A stretch of DNA of 64,000 nucleotides from Ruegeria sp. THAF33 (GTDB lineage Bacteria; Pseudomonadota; Alphaproteobacteria; Rhodobacterales; Rhodobacteraceae), in NCBI RefSeq assembly GCF_009363615.1, contig NZ_CP045384.1, forward strand, positions 2,478,501 through 2,542,500, given 5' to 3'. Both the position numbers and the translations under genes were made by a program. The notes beneath the pieces were generated by a model. That model ran no database searches. It saw nothing but the letters and a program-made list of their open reading frames with translations, and was not told the origin of the DNA. Position 1 is the first letter of the stretch. Each line of letters opens with the position of its first letter. Shown piece by piece: positions 50,182 to 59,138 of this stretch.

Positions 50182-51678
50182 ATGATCAAACCCCTCACCG
50201 AGGTAACACCCAACAGCTGGAACTTTCTGCGCGACGCGATGATCACGCCCACCGGGTTCCGTGAATACGATGCCCGTTGGAAATATCCTGAAGAGATCAA
50301 CCTGCCCGGAATGACCGCGCTTGGGCTGGGGCTTGGCACACAGATGCACAGGCGCGGGATCGAGCCTGTGATCGCAGTCGGAAACGACTATCGTGACTAT
50401 TCATTGGCGATCAAAAATGCCCTGATGCTGGGCCTGATGCAGGCTGGTATCCGTGTCAAAGACATCGGCCCTGCGCTCAGCCCCATGGCCTATTTTGCGC
50501 AGTTCCATCTGGATGTGCCCGCAGTGGCCATGGTCACCGCCAGCCACAACCCGAACGGCTGGACCGGGGTCAAAATGGGTTTTGACCGCCCGCTGACCCA
50601 TGGCCCGGATGAGATGTCGGAACTGCGTGACATCGTTCTGAACGGCGAGGGCGTCGCGCGCGAAGGCGGCTCGTACGAGTTCGTCGATGGCGTCAAAGAG
50701 GCCTATATCGACGACCTGGTCGGCGATTTCAAAATGTCCCGCCCGCTGAAAGTGGTCTGCGCAACAGGCAACGGCACGGCTTCGGCCTTTGCGCCCGAGA
50801 TTTTCGAACGGATCGGGGTTGAGGTCGTTCCCAGCCATAACCGGCTGGACTATACCTTCCCCAACTACAACCCGAACCCGGAAGCCATGGAGATGCTGCA
50901 CGACATGGCCGCCACGGTGAAATCCAGCGGAGCCGATCTGGCGCTTGGGTTTGACGGTGACGGAGACCGCTGCGGCGTCGTCGATGACGAGGGTGAGGAG
51001 ATCTTTGCCGACAAAGTTGGCGTGATCATGGCGCGTGATCTGGCCAAGCTTCACCCCGGATCGACCTTTGTTGCGGATGTGAAATCCACCGGTCTGTTCG
51101 CCAGCGACCCCGAGTTGCAGGCCCTGGGCGTCAAAGCCGATTATTGGAAGACCGGCCACAGCCACATGAAGCGCCGCGTCAACGAAATCGGGGCACTGGC
51201 AGGGTTCGAAAAATCAGGCCACTACTTTTTGGCCGAACCGATCGGGCGTGGGTACGACTGTGGAATGCGTGTCGCAGTCGAAATCTGCAAACTGATGGAC
51301 CGCAACCCGGGCAAGAGCATGTCGGACCTGCGCAAGGCCCTGCCCAAGACCTGGTCCACCCCCACGATGTCACCACACGCCGCCGATACCGAGAAATATG
51401 ATATCCTTCAGCGGCTGGTCGACAAGCTGGTCGCCAAGGGAGATGCGGGCGAAACACTCGCTGGCCGTGCGATCAAAGAAGTGGTCACGGTGAACGGCGC
51501 ACGCGTGATTCTGGACAACGGCAGCTGGGGCCTGGTGCGGGCTTCGTCCAATACCCCCAATCTGGTCGTTGTCTGTGAAAGCAGCGAAAGCGAGGCTGAG
51601 ATGCGCGCCATCTTCGCGGACTTAGACGCCGTCATCCGAACCGAGCCCGGTGTCGGCGATTACGACCAAACCATCTGA
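50182..51678 (+). CDS. Phosphomannomutase/phosphoglucomutase
   Basis: 498 residues. Alpha-D-phosphohexomutase. The active-site serine loop TASHNPNGWTG and the Mg-binding GFDGDGDRCGVVD are intact, and the C-terminal RASSNTPNLVV phosphate-binding loop is present. Converts mannose/glucose 6-phosphate and 1-phosphate, likely feeding capsule sugar nucleotides. Starting at ATG 50182; a TTG 4 codons upstream is possible. It lies 15 bases after kdsA. Confidence 0.92.
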   Translation: MIKPLTEVTPNSWNFLRDAMITPTGFREYDARWKYPEEINLPGMTALGLGLGTQMHRRGIEPVIAVGNDYRDYSLAIKNALMLGLMQAGIRVKDIGPALSPMAYFAQFHLDVPAVAMVTASHNPNGWTGVKMGFDRPLTHGPDEMSELRDIVLNGEGVAREGGSYEFVDGVKEAYIDDLVGDFKMSRPLKVVCATGNGTASAFAPEIFERIGVEVVPSHNRLDYTFPNYNPNPEAMEMLHDMAATVKSSGADLALGFDGDGDRCGVVDDEGEEIFADKVGVIMARDLAKLHPGSTFVADVKSTGLFASDPELQALGVKADYWKTGHSHMKRRVNEIGALAGFEKSGHYFLAEPIGRGYDCGMRVAVEICKLMDRNPGKSMSDLRKALPKTWSTPTMSPHAADTEKYDILQRLVDKLVAKGDAGETLAGRAIKEVVTVNGARVILDNGSWGLVRASSNTPNLVVVCESSESEAEMRAIFADLDAVIRTEPGVGDYDQTI

Positions 51679-51685
51679 ACACAAC

Positions 51686-51715
51686 TGCTTGGGGCATATC
51701 CCGATGCCCCAAGCA
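51686..51715. terminator. Bidirectional terminator between convergent mutase and AsmA genes
   Basis: TGCTTGGGGCAT-ATCCCG-ATGCCCCAAGCA, a perfect 12-bp stem with 6-base loop. It is one of the strongest hairpins in the window. Confidence 0.8.
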
Positions 51716-51725
51716 CGATGGTTGC

Positions 51726-53681
51726 TCAGTCGCCGCCGAATAATTTGAGCAGACCTTTTTTTGCCTCTTCTTCAAGTTTGTCCTTGATGGCGTCTTCGAT
51801 CTGATCACTGTCGGTGATCGTCGTATCCAATTCGTTGCCGACCTTTTCAAAAACCTTCTGTTTGGCGTCGTCTTCCAGTTCCTTGACCTTCACATCCGCG
51901 GCCGCCTTGATCACCTTGGTCAGGTCCGGCTTGATCGCCGGATCGCTCCAGGGGCCTTTGACGTGAACGGGAACCGATATCCCCTGCCCGGAATTGGCAC
52001 GCAGCGCCACGGGCGTGAACAGATAGTCGATGTTGCGAGCTCCCAGATCCACTGTACCGGTGCCATCTGCGCGGAAATTCTTCAGTGACATGAGCAGGTC
52101 GCTGTTCGTCAACACGCCCTGGTCGATGGTGAAACTGGCCGTTAGGCTGTTGAACACGGTGGTTCCGCCTGATCCGGTGCCCTGCCCCATCAATCGGTCC
52201 AGATCGAGCCCGGAAATCACTCCGGGACCGACATCCAGATTTCCTTTGCCGCTGAGGGACCGCATGATCTGATCCTCGGACTGGCCGACGCCCAGAAACC
52301 CAAACGCTCCCGCAGCGGTTCCCGACAGGCGTTTGACCCCGGCCATCGTGGTCAGTGCCTGTTTCAGATCGATCCCGGTGGCGGTCACGTTGCCGCCGAC
52401 CGACAGGCCGTTGCGGTTGTTGGCCACCACCTGACCGTGCAACTGACCCGCAAACAGCGTGGCCGGGTGCATTTCCAGAACGGCCCGCGACCGATCCAGC
52501 GACAGGGTCAGATCGCTTTTGCCGAACGTCATCCCGGGCACGGCGATCGAGTTCGCCGTCAGGCGGATCTTACCGTTCGCCAATGCCAGAGCAGACGCGT
52601 CGATAGGGTCCTTCGACCACCCCTCAGGTGCAGGAGCGTTTGCCTGAGACGTACCGCCTGAGGCAGAAGCGGTTTCGGAAACCCGCGACAGATCCAAATC
52701 ACCGGCTTCCAGACGGGCCACGATACGCGGCGGGTCCGAGATGGTGATATCCGCCTCGCCCACGAACCGGTTGTCATCCAATTGCGCAACCATGTTCCGC
52801 ATGGAAATCCGGCCGTCCTGCGTATACGTCATATGGGCTGAAATGTCGGCAGTCTTGCCCAATCCGGGCGGTACGGATGTGCCAGCCTGACCGAAGGCGG
52901 CAAGCATCCTTTCCGTGTCCCGCGTCACCACCTTGGTCGTTCCATCCATTTCACCCGCAAGATTGACGCGCCCGTCAAATCCGATCTCTCCGCCCGGGGC
53001 CGTCAAAGCCAGTTCCAGATCAGTCACTGACCCCGCCGCAAATGCCGGTAAGTCCGGGATTTTCAGGTCAACCTGAACCGCCCCTCCAGGCACTGGCATG
53101 GCGGCCTCCATCACCAACGGGGCCGCCACCTCGGGCCAGCTTGCAGATAGCGTCACGTCCGAGAAATCCATCTGCGTCGAACCATTTTCCACGTAAATCA
53201 GCCGTGCATTTGTCAGCTCCAGCTGATCCAGCGTGACCTGCCCCGAGGGCTCAGCGGGTGTGGTGCCCCCGGTCGCGACCGCAGTTGTCGCGGTTGTCGG
53301 GGCGCTCAACTCCCAATTGCCGCGCCCATCTGATCGTTCCAACCGCAACACGGGATTGTCTGCAAAAACTCGTTTTATCCGCAGATCCCCATTCAACAGC
53401 CCGGCAGTGTCCACTCCGACGGCCAGGCTATCCGCGCTGAGCATCGGCTCCGGTCCGGCCCAGCTTGCGTTGCCGAAACGCACCGGTCCGGTTTCCATCC
53501 CGACCACCGGCCAGAAGGAAATGCGCACATCACCGGTCAGCGTCAGATCACGCCCGGTCTGGGCCTTGACCTGCTCGGCCAGAATCGCGGCAAGCTTTTC
53601 CCCCGGCATCAGCAACAGTGCGCCAATGATCAACGCGATCACGGCGACAACGATAAACAGGATGCGCATCAGCCATTTCAT
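51726..53681 (-). CDS. AsmA-family protein
   Basis: 651 residues. One N-terminal helix (about 4-24) anchors a long periplasmic beta-rich body; the opening has the AsmA signature TGRDLTLTGDVRISFWP, and the C-terminal domain has LDRLMGQGTGSGGTTVFNSLTASFTIDQGVLTN-type sequence (only parts quoted). AsmA-like proteins are bridge-type lipid transport proteins acting on outer-membrane phospholipids. GGAGAG 7 bases upstream sets the start at 53681. Confidence 0.88.
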   Translation of the reverse strand: MKWLMRILFIVVAVIALIIGALLLMPGEKLAAILAEQVKAQTGRDLTLTGDVRISFWPVVGMETGPVRFGNASWAGPEPMLSADSLAVGVDTAGLLNGDLRIKRVFADNPVLRLERSDGRGNWELSAPTTATTAVATGGTTPAEPSGQVTLDQLELTNARLIYVENGSTQMDFSDVTLSASWPEVAAPLVMEAAMPVPGGAVQVDLKIPDLPAFAAGSVTDLELALTAPGGEIGFDGRVNLAGEMDGTTKVVTRDTERMLAAFGQAGTSVPPGLGKTADISAHMTYTQDGRISMRNMVAQLDDNRFVGEADITISDPPRIVARLEAGDLDLSRVSETASASGGTSQANAPAPEGWSKDPIDASALALANGKIRLTANSIAVPGMTFGKSDLTLSLDRSRAVLEMHPATLFAGQLHGQVVANNRNGLSVGGNVTATGIDLKQALTTMAGVKRLSGTAAGAFGFLGVGQSEDQIMRSLSGKGNLDVGPGVISGLDLDRLMGQGTGSGGTTVFNSLTASFTIDQGVLTNSDLLMSLKNFRADGTGTVDLGARNIDYLFTPVALRANSGQGISVPVHVKGPWSDPAIKPDLTKVIKAAADVKVKELEDDAKQKVFEKVGNELDTTITDSDQIEDAIKDKLEEEAKKGLLKLFGGD

Positions 53682-53775
53682 ATTCTGCTCTCCGCCTTTT
53701 GGCTTGTCATTGCCGTGATCATTCAAATCACGCATCACATTTGCAAGGGCAAGCTTTCCCGACTATATGCCGCGC

Positions 53776-55164
53776 ATGACGACAAACCCGCCGAACCTCC
53801 GCCCCGACCTGGCACCTTCTGCCCGGATCACCGAGACACCCCAATCGAACCAGCCGACCATCGGCATGGTGTCGTTGGGCTGCCCGAAGGCGTTGGTCGA
53901 CAGTGAACGCATTCTGACCCGGCTACGTGCCGAAGGATACGGCATTTCGCCAGATTATGCCGGGGCCGATGCTGTCATCGTGAACACCTGCGGGTTCCTC
54001 GACAGCGCCAAAGCGGAATCGCTGGACGCGATCGGAGAGGCGCTGGTGGAAAACGGCAAAGTCATCGTGACCGGCTGTCTGGGGGCCGAGCCGGATTACA
54101 TTCGCGAACATCACCCCCGCATCATGGCTGTCACCGGCCCACACCAATACGAGCAGGTGCTGGATGCGGTGCATGCCGCCGTGCCCCCCGATCCTGATCC
54201 TTTCGTGGACCTGTTGCCCGCCAGCAGCGTGCAGTTGACGCCGCGCCATTACAGCTATCTGAAAATTTCCGAAGGCTGCAACCACAAGTGCAAGTTCTGC
54301 ATCATCCCCGACATGCGCGGAAAACTGGCCAGCCGCCCGGCGCATGCGGTTCTGCGCGAGGCGGAAAAGCTGGTGCAAAACGGCGTGCGTGAGCTGCTGG
54401 TGATTTCGCAGGACACCTCGGCCTATGGCTTGGACCGGAAATACGACATCAACCCGTGGAAAGATGTTGATGTGCGCAGCCATATCACCGATCTGGCGCG
54501 CGAGTTGGGGCAGCTCGATGCCTGGGTTCGCCTGCATTACGTTTATCCCTACCCGCATGTGCGGGACCTGATTCCGCTGATGGCGGATGCCGGTTGCAAC
54601 GTGCTGCCTTATCTGGATATCCCGTTTCAACACGCCCACCCGGATGTGCTGAAACGCATGGCCCGCCCGGCCGCGTCGGCCAGAACGCTGGATGAAATCA
54701 AGGCCTGGCGCGCGATCTGCCCGGATATCACCCTGCGGTCGACCTTTATCGTCGGCTATCCGGGTGAGACGGAGTCGGAATTCCAGACCCTGCTGGATTG
54801 GATGGACGAGGCGCAGTTGGAACGTGTCGGGTGTTTTCAATATGAAAACGTCGATGGCGCGCGGTCAAATGACCTGCCCGATCACGTCCCGGCAGAAATC
54901 AAGCAGGAACGCTGGGATCGCTTCATGGAAAAGGCACAGGCGATCTCGGAGGCCAAGTTGCGGGCAAAGGTCGGACAGACGCTTGAGGTGATCGTGGACG
55001 AGGTCGATCACGAGGCCGCCACCTGCCGCACCAAAGCAGACGCGCCCGAGATCGACGGCAACCTGTTCATCGATGAGGGGTTTGAAAACCTCAGGCCCGG
55101 TGACATCGTCACGGTCGAAGTGGACGAGGCCGGAGAATACGATTTGTGGGGCAAGCCTGTCTAA
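53776..55164 (+). CDS. rimO: Ribosomal protein S12 methylthiotransferase RimO
   Basis: 462 residues. Radical SAM enzyme methylthiolating Asp89 of ribosomal protein S12. The N-terminal UPF0004 domain has [12 protein letters not shown], the RimO-specific signature, with further cysteines at NTCGF and TGCLG; the radical [11 protein letters not shown] follows; the TRAM domain is at the C-terminus. All six cluster cysteines are present. The start at 53776 ([14 protein letters not shown]) was chosen by family fit; 53767 adds three codons. No clear ribosome site. Confidence 0.95.
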   Translation: MTTNPPNLRPDLAPSARITETPQSNQPTIGMVSLGCPKALVDSERILTRLRAEGYGISPDYAGADAVIVNTCGFLDSAKAESLDAIGEALVENGKVIVTGCLGAEPDYIREHHPRIMAVTGPHQYEQVLDAVHAAVPPDPDPFVDLLPASSVQLTPRHYSYLKISEGCNHKCKFCIIPDMRGKLASRPAHAVLREAEKLVQNGVRELLVISQDTSAYGLDRKYDINPWKDVDVRSHITDLARELGQLDAWVRLHYVYPYPHVRDLIPLMADAGCNVLPYLDIPFQHAHPDVLKRMARPAASARTLDEIKAWRAICPDITLRSTFIVGYPGETESEFQTLLDWMDEAQLERVGCFQYENVDGARSNDLPDHVPAEIKQERWDRFMEKAQAISEAKLRAKVGQTLEVIVDEVDHEAATCRTKADAPEIDGNLFIDEGFENLRPGDIVTVEVDEAGEYDLWGKPV

Positions 55165-55276
55165 GGTCCGACACCGCGTCGAGCACACGGCATATGGGCA
55201 AAGCGTGAACCGAGTTTATTGGCCGAACACGCGGTCAGACCCGATCTTGGACTGAAAGCCAATCATGGAGGTTTTC

Positions 55277-55636
55277 ATGTCTCGTATCTTCAAGCTTGGC
55301 CTGAATTGCGTGGTTTTCCTGATGGCCGCGCATTTCGTGGCCACCCCCGGTTACGCCCAGCCTACACAGGTCGGCTCTGCCGGATTCATTACGGTTGGCG
55401 GCAAACATCTAAGCTTTCACAAAAACGGCCGTCACAAGATAAACCGGTATTACGTGGCCCCGAAGGCCAAGTCACATGTCAAGCGGCCCAAGGCGCATAT
55501 CAAAAAGCCGGCCCCGGTTTATCGATACACCGCTCCCAAACGGCGTGTCCTCGGGCATATCCCCTACAGGTCGGTCAAACGACAGAAATTCAAGTCATTC
55601 AAGTTCAAGCGTACCTACGGCTTCAAAAGGCACTAA
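55277..55636 (+). CDS. Small exported, highly basic protein without acidic residues
   Basis: 119 residues. Signal peptide MSRIFKLGLNCVVFLMAAHF to GYAQ, then a Lys/Arg/His/Tyr-rich mature part (GGKHLSFHKNGRHKINRYY) with no Asp or Glu anywhere. GGAGG 5 bases before ATG 55277 sets the start. It lies 112 bp after rimO. I do not recognise the family; a cell-wall, nucleic-acid or polyanion-binding role would fit its charge. Confidence 0.75.
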   Translation: MSRIFKLGLNCVVFLMAAHFVATPGYAQPTQVGSAGFITVGGKHLSFHKNGRHKINRYYVAPKAKSHVKRPKAHIKKPAPVYRYTAPKRRVLGHIPYRSVKRQKFKSFKFKRTYGFKRH

Positions 55637-55697
55637 ACAGGGTTCACGCAACACGAAGAACGCAACCTGTCCGATAGCCGCGAAATCGCAGGCAAGA

Positions 55698-55726
55698 AAA
55701 AACCGCCACAACTGGTGACGGTTTTT
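55698..55726. terminator. Bidirectional intrinsic terminator
   Basis: AAAAACCG/CGGTTTTT with an inner CAC/GTG and one mismatch, so the T-run is on both strands. It lies between the basic-protein gene and the convergent lipoprotein gene. Confidence 0.85.
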
Positions 55727-55772
55727 CCCGAAAGCGTACAGGCGGTCCAGGTCCGGGCCGCCTGCGAATGGC

Positions 55773-55961
55773 TTACTGAGTGATTGGGTCACAGACCGTC
55801 TGGCCAGCCTCGGTTGTGGCCAATTGATAACCACCCGGACAGCTGGGTGTGCCGGCTTTGTCATAGCTGGGCTGAACGTAAACAGGTGTCGGTTCTTCCT
55901 GCTGCGCACAGGCAGTCAGGATCAGTGCAAATGCGCCAACGGCAGCGAGTTTCAGTTTCAT
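55773..55961 (-). CDS. Small lipoprotein, hypothetical
   Basis: 62 residues. The signal peptide MKLKLAAVGAFALILTAC ends in an LTAC lipobox, giving a mature lipoprotein of about 45 residues with a CPGGYQLATTEAGQTVC pair of cysteines that may form a disulfide. AGGA lies about 8 bases upstream. Unknown function; entericidin-size but unlike it. Confidence 0.75.
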   Translation of the reverse strand: MKLKLAAVGAFALILTACAQQEEPTPVYVQPSYDKAGTPSCPGGYQLATTEAGQTVCDPITQ

Positions 55962-56190
55962 GTCCGTCAATCCTTTATTACTTTTCTGATATTGCCCAGC
56001 TTTTCGGGGCCAAGTTAAGAATACGGGCTGAACGACAATCTGGCAACTGAATCGATCACGTCTTCGTGAGTCACAGCGAATCCATGCCAATCCAATGGCG
56101 CAATGATGTTCTTTGAGGCGTGAAACCTATTCTTCTGACTCCGGCGCCCTAAACTGTTGCAGCAAATTCAGCCAAAGACGGAGAAGCCAT

Positions 56191-56433
56191 ATGTCAAACG
56201 CGCCCATTGTTGCCCAGAAATCGCCATTTCCGGTCGAGGTCGTCGAAGGGAAAACCTATTTCTGGTGCGCCTGCGGCAAATCCAGCCGCCAGCCGTTTTG
56301 CGACGGATCGCACAAAGGCACCGGGTTAGAGCCTGTGAAATATACTGCGGAAAGCAGCAAAAAGGTCTTCTTTTGTGGCTGCAAACACAGTTCGAAACCG
56401 CCTTTGTGCGACGGAACGCACAACGGGCTTTGA
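56191..56433 (+). CDS. Double CDGSH iron-sulfur domain protein
   Basis: 80 residues with two tandem CDGSH motifs, CACGKSSRQPFCDGSH and CGCKHSSKPPLCDGTH, each a C-x-C-x9-C-DGx-H site binding a labile [2Fe-2S] cluster. GGAGAAG precedes the ATG. The stop TGA abuts the stop of the convergent DUF6455-like gene (TGATCA). CDGSH proteins act in redox or iron homeostasis; a bacterial role is unclear. Confidence 0.9.
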   Translation: MSNAPIVAQKSPFPVEVVEGKTYFWCACGKSSRQPFCDGSHKGTGLEPVKYTAESSKKVFFCGCKHSSKPPLCDGTHNGL

Positions 56434-56694
56434 TCAGGTTTTCAACCCATTCAGTATCTCGGCATTGGGGCAAAAATCCGGGGCAGTGGTCGCTGTGCCC
56501 TGTTGCCGGGCAAGCCAAAACTCGCATTGCACATCACATCCGGCAGCGCGGCACCGTGTGACAAGCTCGGCGTATTTTTCGGGTGAAAGACGTCCTTCGG
56601 CCATCGCTTCGGTCATTGAAATGCCCATGCAGCGTGAAACCGAGCGTGTAAGCCAAAAGTGCTTTTCGATTTCCCCTAACGCGACCTGAGACAT
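56434..56694 (-). CDS. DUF6455-like small cysteine-motif protein (copy 1)
   Basis: 86 residues. Two amphipathic helices then a four-cysteine motif C48-x4-C53-x3-C57-x17-C75, the last in FCPNAEILNGL. An additional C22 is present. GGAGAA precedes the ATG, which shares one base with the stop of the middle copy (TGATG). It is the third gene of a three-gene tandem family. Likely metal-binding; function unknown. Confidence 0.8.
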   Translation of the reverse strand: MSQVALGEIEKHFWLTRSVSRCMGISMTEAMAEGRLSPEKYAELVTRCRAAGCDVQCEFWLARQQGTATTAPDFCPNAEILNGLKT

Positions 56695-56963
56695 CAAGCG
56701 TTCTCCACCTGCTTGGTTTTGAGGGCTGCAAAGTATTTGCGATTCGGGCATGTCGACGGCGCCTGTTCAACCTGCTCACGCCGTTCCAACCATTCCGGGC
56801 AGTCCTTGGCCCAGGAACAGCCGCGACACTGCTGCACGATTTCAGCCCATTCTTCCTGTTTCAGATGACCTTTCCGATAGGCCGCGGCCAAGTCGGTTCC
56901 GGTTGCTTGCCCCATACGCAACACCAAGCGCAGATGGGTCATGATTTCGCCCAGATGTGTCAT
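56694..56963 (-). CDS. DUF6455-like small cysteine-motif protein (copy 2)
   Basis: 89 residues, starting MTHLGEIMTHLRLVLRM. Its cysteine motif C46-x2-C49-x5-C55-x16-C72 has the same positions as in the upstream paralog. CPNRKYFAAL follows. AAGG lies 7 bases upstream of ATG 56963. It is translationally coupled to copy 1. Confidence 0.8.
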   Translation of the reverse strand: MTHLGEIMTHLRLVLRMGQATGTDLAAAYRKGHLKQEEWAEIVQQCRGCSWAKDCPEWLERREQVEQAPSTCPNRKYFAALKTKQVENA

Positions 56964-56977
56964 GGCAGACCTTTGTG

Positions 56978-57229
56978 TCAAGGCAGGAGATTGTGAAGCA
57001 ATTCCTGATTTCGGCAGTATTCGGGCGTACGCCGAGCAGATCCGGGATCGTTCAGCAAACTTTTGCAGTGATCCGGGTTCGGGCAGTCGGTACAGCGCAA
57101 AACAGCATCAGAGATCTGGTCCACGGAAACGGAACCATCAATGGCGGCTTCCTCAAGATCAATGTCCAGCATTCTGGCCATATCGTCCACCAATCCGGCA
57201 TGCAGCCGAAGGGTCTCGTGTGTGGGCAT
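56978..57229 (-). CDS. DUF6455-like small cysteine-motif protein (copy 3)
   Basis: 83 residues, first of the tandem set. Cysteines at 46, 49, 55 and 72 match copy 2 exactly, although the rest has diverged (YCRNQELLHNL at the end). AAGGA before ATG 57229. The spacing suggests a structural metal or [Fe-S] site. No known function. Confidence 0.78.
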   Translation of the reverse strand: MPTHETLRLHAGLVDDMARMLDIDLEEAAIDGSVSVDQISDAVLRCTDCPNPDHCKSLLNDPGSARRTPEYCRNQELLHNLLP

Positions 57230-57298
57230 GCTGTTTCCTTTCGCTTTCACGCTGTGTCCAAAGGGTAGCGCATCCGCGAAGGCAAACATTGACTCAGG

Positions 57299-57667
57299 TC
57301 AAGATTGGACGCCGATGTGATCCAGATAGGCCCTCGTGGCATCCTGAACACGGCGAAAGCGGTCCCCGCCCAATTTCTTGCCCCCATACCAGCGCGTCAC
57401 GACTATTAAGTGATTTTTCAGCCCGGCGCGTTCGATCATCCGAAGGATCACCATGCCCGCGCCGCTTTCCCCGTCGTCAGCTTTCAACGCGCCGGTCGGC
57501 AAAGTCGCAGCCCAGGTGTTGTGCGTGGCCTTGGCATAGCTCTTGTCGGATTTCAAATCGTTCAGAACCGCGTCGATTTCAGCCCGCGTCGTGACCTGCG
57601 CCCCAGACACCGCGTATTTCGAGCCGCGATCCGTCAGGACGACACCCAGGCATGTGAGTCGGCTCAT
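57299..57667 (-). CDS. YigZ/IMPACT-family protein, N-terminal-type
   Basis: 122 residues. The UPF0029 core is recognisable: SKYAVSGAQVTT, THNTWA, DDGESGAGMVILRMIE and VVTRWYGGKKLGGDRF (family: VTRYFGGxKLGxGGL). The usual C-terminal domain of YigZ is missing, so it is the short form. Its ATG overlaps the peptidase stop. Role in translation control is known for eukaryotic IMPACT; the bacterial role is unclear. Confidence 0.8.
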   Translation of the reverse strand: MSRLTCLGVVLTDRGSKYAVSGAQVTTRAEIDAVLNDLKSDKSYAKATHNTWAATLPTGALKADDGESGAGMVILRMIERAGLKNHLIVVTRWYGGKKLGGDRFRRVQDATRAYLDHIGVQS

Positions 57668-58371
57668 TGGGACAAACCCAATTGCTCTGCTGTTTCCCGC
57701 ACGATCTGCACACGTTGTGCATTTGGTGGGTGGGTTCCCAAAAACCTGTCACCGGGATCCGGGATGCGATCAAAGAACCTTGCCCCGACCAACGGATTGT
57801 ATCCCGCATTATACGTGATGATGGTTCCCAACTGGTCTGCCTCCAGCTCAAAGTCTTTCACATAAGCCTGAACGCCGACCTGCGCGCCCAGCTTTTGCGC
57901 CTCTTCAATGGCGGCGGCGTCCCCGCCGCGCAACTCTGCCACCCGCCCGAACTCAGCCGCGCTGGCGCTGGCGATTTCACTCTGCCTGGCGATATGCCCC
58001 AACACGTGGTGCGCTGCTTCATGCCCCATGACAAACGCCAGTTCATCCGCGTTCTGGGTGGATTCGATCATCGAGCGGGTGAATATGATCACCGGCTGCT
58101 TGTTCTCATCCAGCGTCTGGAATGCATTGACCGAAGCCTGTGGGTTCAAGTCGACAAGAATCCGAAAGTCGCAATTCTGCCCGGTCGTCTGTTTCAGACA
58201 CTGTCTGCGGGCTTCAGCCCCAACGGCCCGACTGACCTCTCGGAAGGTTTGCACCATCGGTTCGGCCTCAGGCTCATCCCCCAGCCATTCCTCGGCGGGT
58301 TGGACGCGCAAGGCCCCCTCTCCACATGCCGCAAGCAGCAGGGACAGCAATAAAACAAACCATCTGTGCAT
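57664..58371 (-). CDS. M48-family metalloprotease, lipoprotein
   Basis: 235 residues. The lipoprotein signal MHRWFVLLLSLLLAACGEG has an LAAC lipobox. The zinc motif HEAAHHVLGH (HExxH plus downstream H) and a later Glu in ELEADQLGTII, the third metal ligand, show an active M48/BepA/LoiP-type peptidase. It probably acts on the periplasmic or outer-membrane side in envelope quality control. AAGGA lies 6 bases before the ATG. Confidence 0.9.
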   Translation of the reverse strand: MHRWFVLLLSLLLAACGEGALRVQPAEEWLGDEPEAEPMVQTFREVSRAVGAEARRQCLKQTTGQNCDFRILVDLNPQASVNAFQTLDENKQPVIIFTRSMIESTQNADELAFVMGHEAAHHVLGHIARQSEIASASAAEFGRVAELRGGDAAAIEEAQKLGAQVGVQAYVKDFELEADQLGTIITYNAGYNPLVGARFFDRIPDPGDRFLGTHPPNAQRVQIVRETAEQLGLSQ

Positions 58372-58491
58372 GTCATATCCTTTGAGACCGAATGGCCGTG
58401 ATTTCAACATAGTACGACCGTACCGGCGAAACCACACCGCCGGTTCAACGAACGGCTTGCATTGCGCCCCGGCGGCTTGCACTCTGGCCTC

Positions 58492-58740
58492 ATGTTTACG
58501 ATTGAGCATGAATTCGACTCGACGGTCATTACGCTTGTGGACGAAGGCGAACAACCTTTGCAAGAAGATGTGGTGATCAACAATTTCGCGGAATGCGTCA
58601 CGCTGGAACAACTTGATCCCCGCACCGATCAAGTACAGAAGATCACGTTGTCGCCCGAGCAGGTGCGGGATCTGGCGGCCGCGCTGGATCTGCCCGAAGG
58701 TGTTTATCAAATTCGCGAAACCGGACCTCAGGGGTCATAG
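58492..58740 (+). CDS. Conserved-looking hypothetical protein
   Basis: 82 residues starting MFTIEHEFDSTVITLVDEG; acidic, soluble, predicted alpha/beta. It overlaps the convergent DUF167 gene by 13 bases. Divergent from the M48 gene. I do not recognise the family. Start supported only by compact composition; no strong ribosome site. Confidence 0.6.
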   Translation: MFTIEHEFDSTVITLVDEGEQPLQEDVVINNFAECVTLEQLDPRTDQVQKITLSPEQVRDLAAALDLPEGVYQIRETGPQGS

Positions 58741-59003
58741 GAAAACAGCTTGATCCGTGCGGCTTGCCCCTGCTTCAGCGTCAGGGTCGAGGGCGCGACG
58801 CCAAGACATTCTGCAAGCAGCAACTGCACGGCCCTGTTGGCCTTACCGTTTTCCGGCGGGGCCGTAACGGATACCTTGAACTGCCCGTCTTCGACGCTCA
58901 CCCGATCGCGGGCCGCCTTGGGCGTCACCTTCAGTTTGAAAACGGCCCCGGCCTGCGCCATCGCGCTGAGATCCGGCAGATCGCGCAGTTTGGGTTTCGC
59001 CAT
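58728..59003 (-). CDS. DUF167 (YggU) family protein
   Basis: 91 residues. The DUF167 core is LKVTPKAARDRVSVEDGQFKVSVTAPPENGKANRA (cited in part: KVTPKAARDRV, APPENGKANRA), matching YggU. GGAGACA precedes the ATG. Small conserved protein of unknown role. Confidence 0.88.
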   Translation of the reverse strand: MAKPKLRDLPDLSAMAQAGAVFKLKVTPKAARDRVSVEDGQFKVSVTAPPENGKANRAVQLLLAECLGVAPSTLTLKQGQAARIKLFSYDP

Positions 59004-59138
59004 TGTCTCCTCTTTTTTCTCAAAGTCTTGCACGAAGCACGTCGTAATGAAATTGATCCACGCAATCCATTGGCGTGCCCTTGAAACGGGCAGAATACCG
59101 ACCAAGATACAGAGTCCCGATGTAAAGGAAGTTAACAT

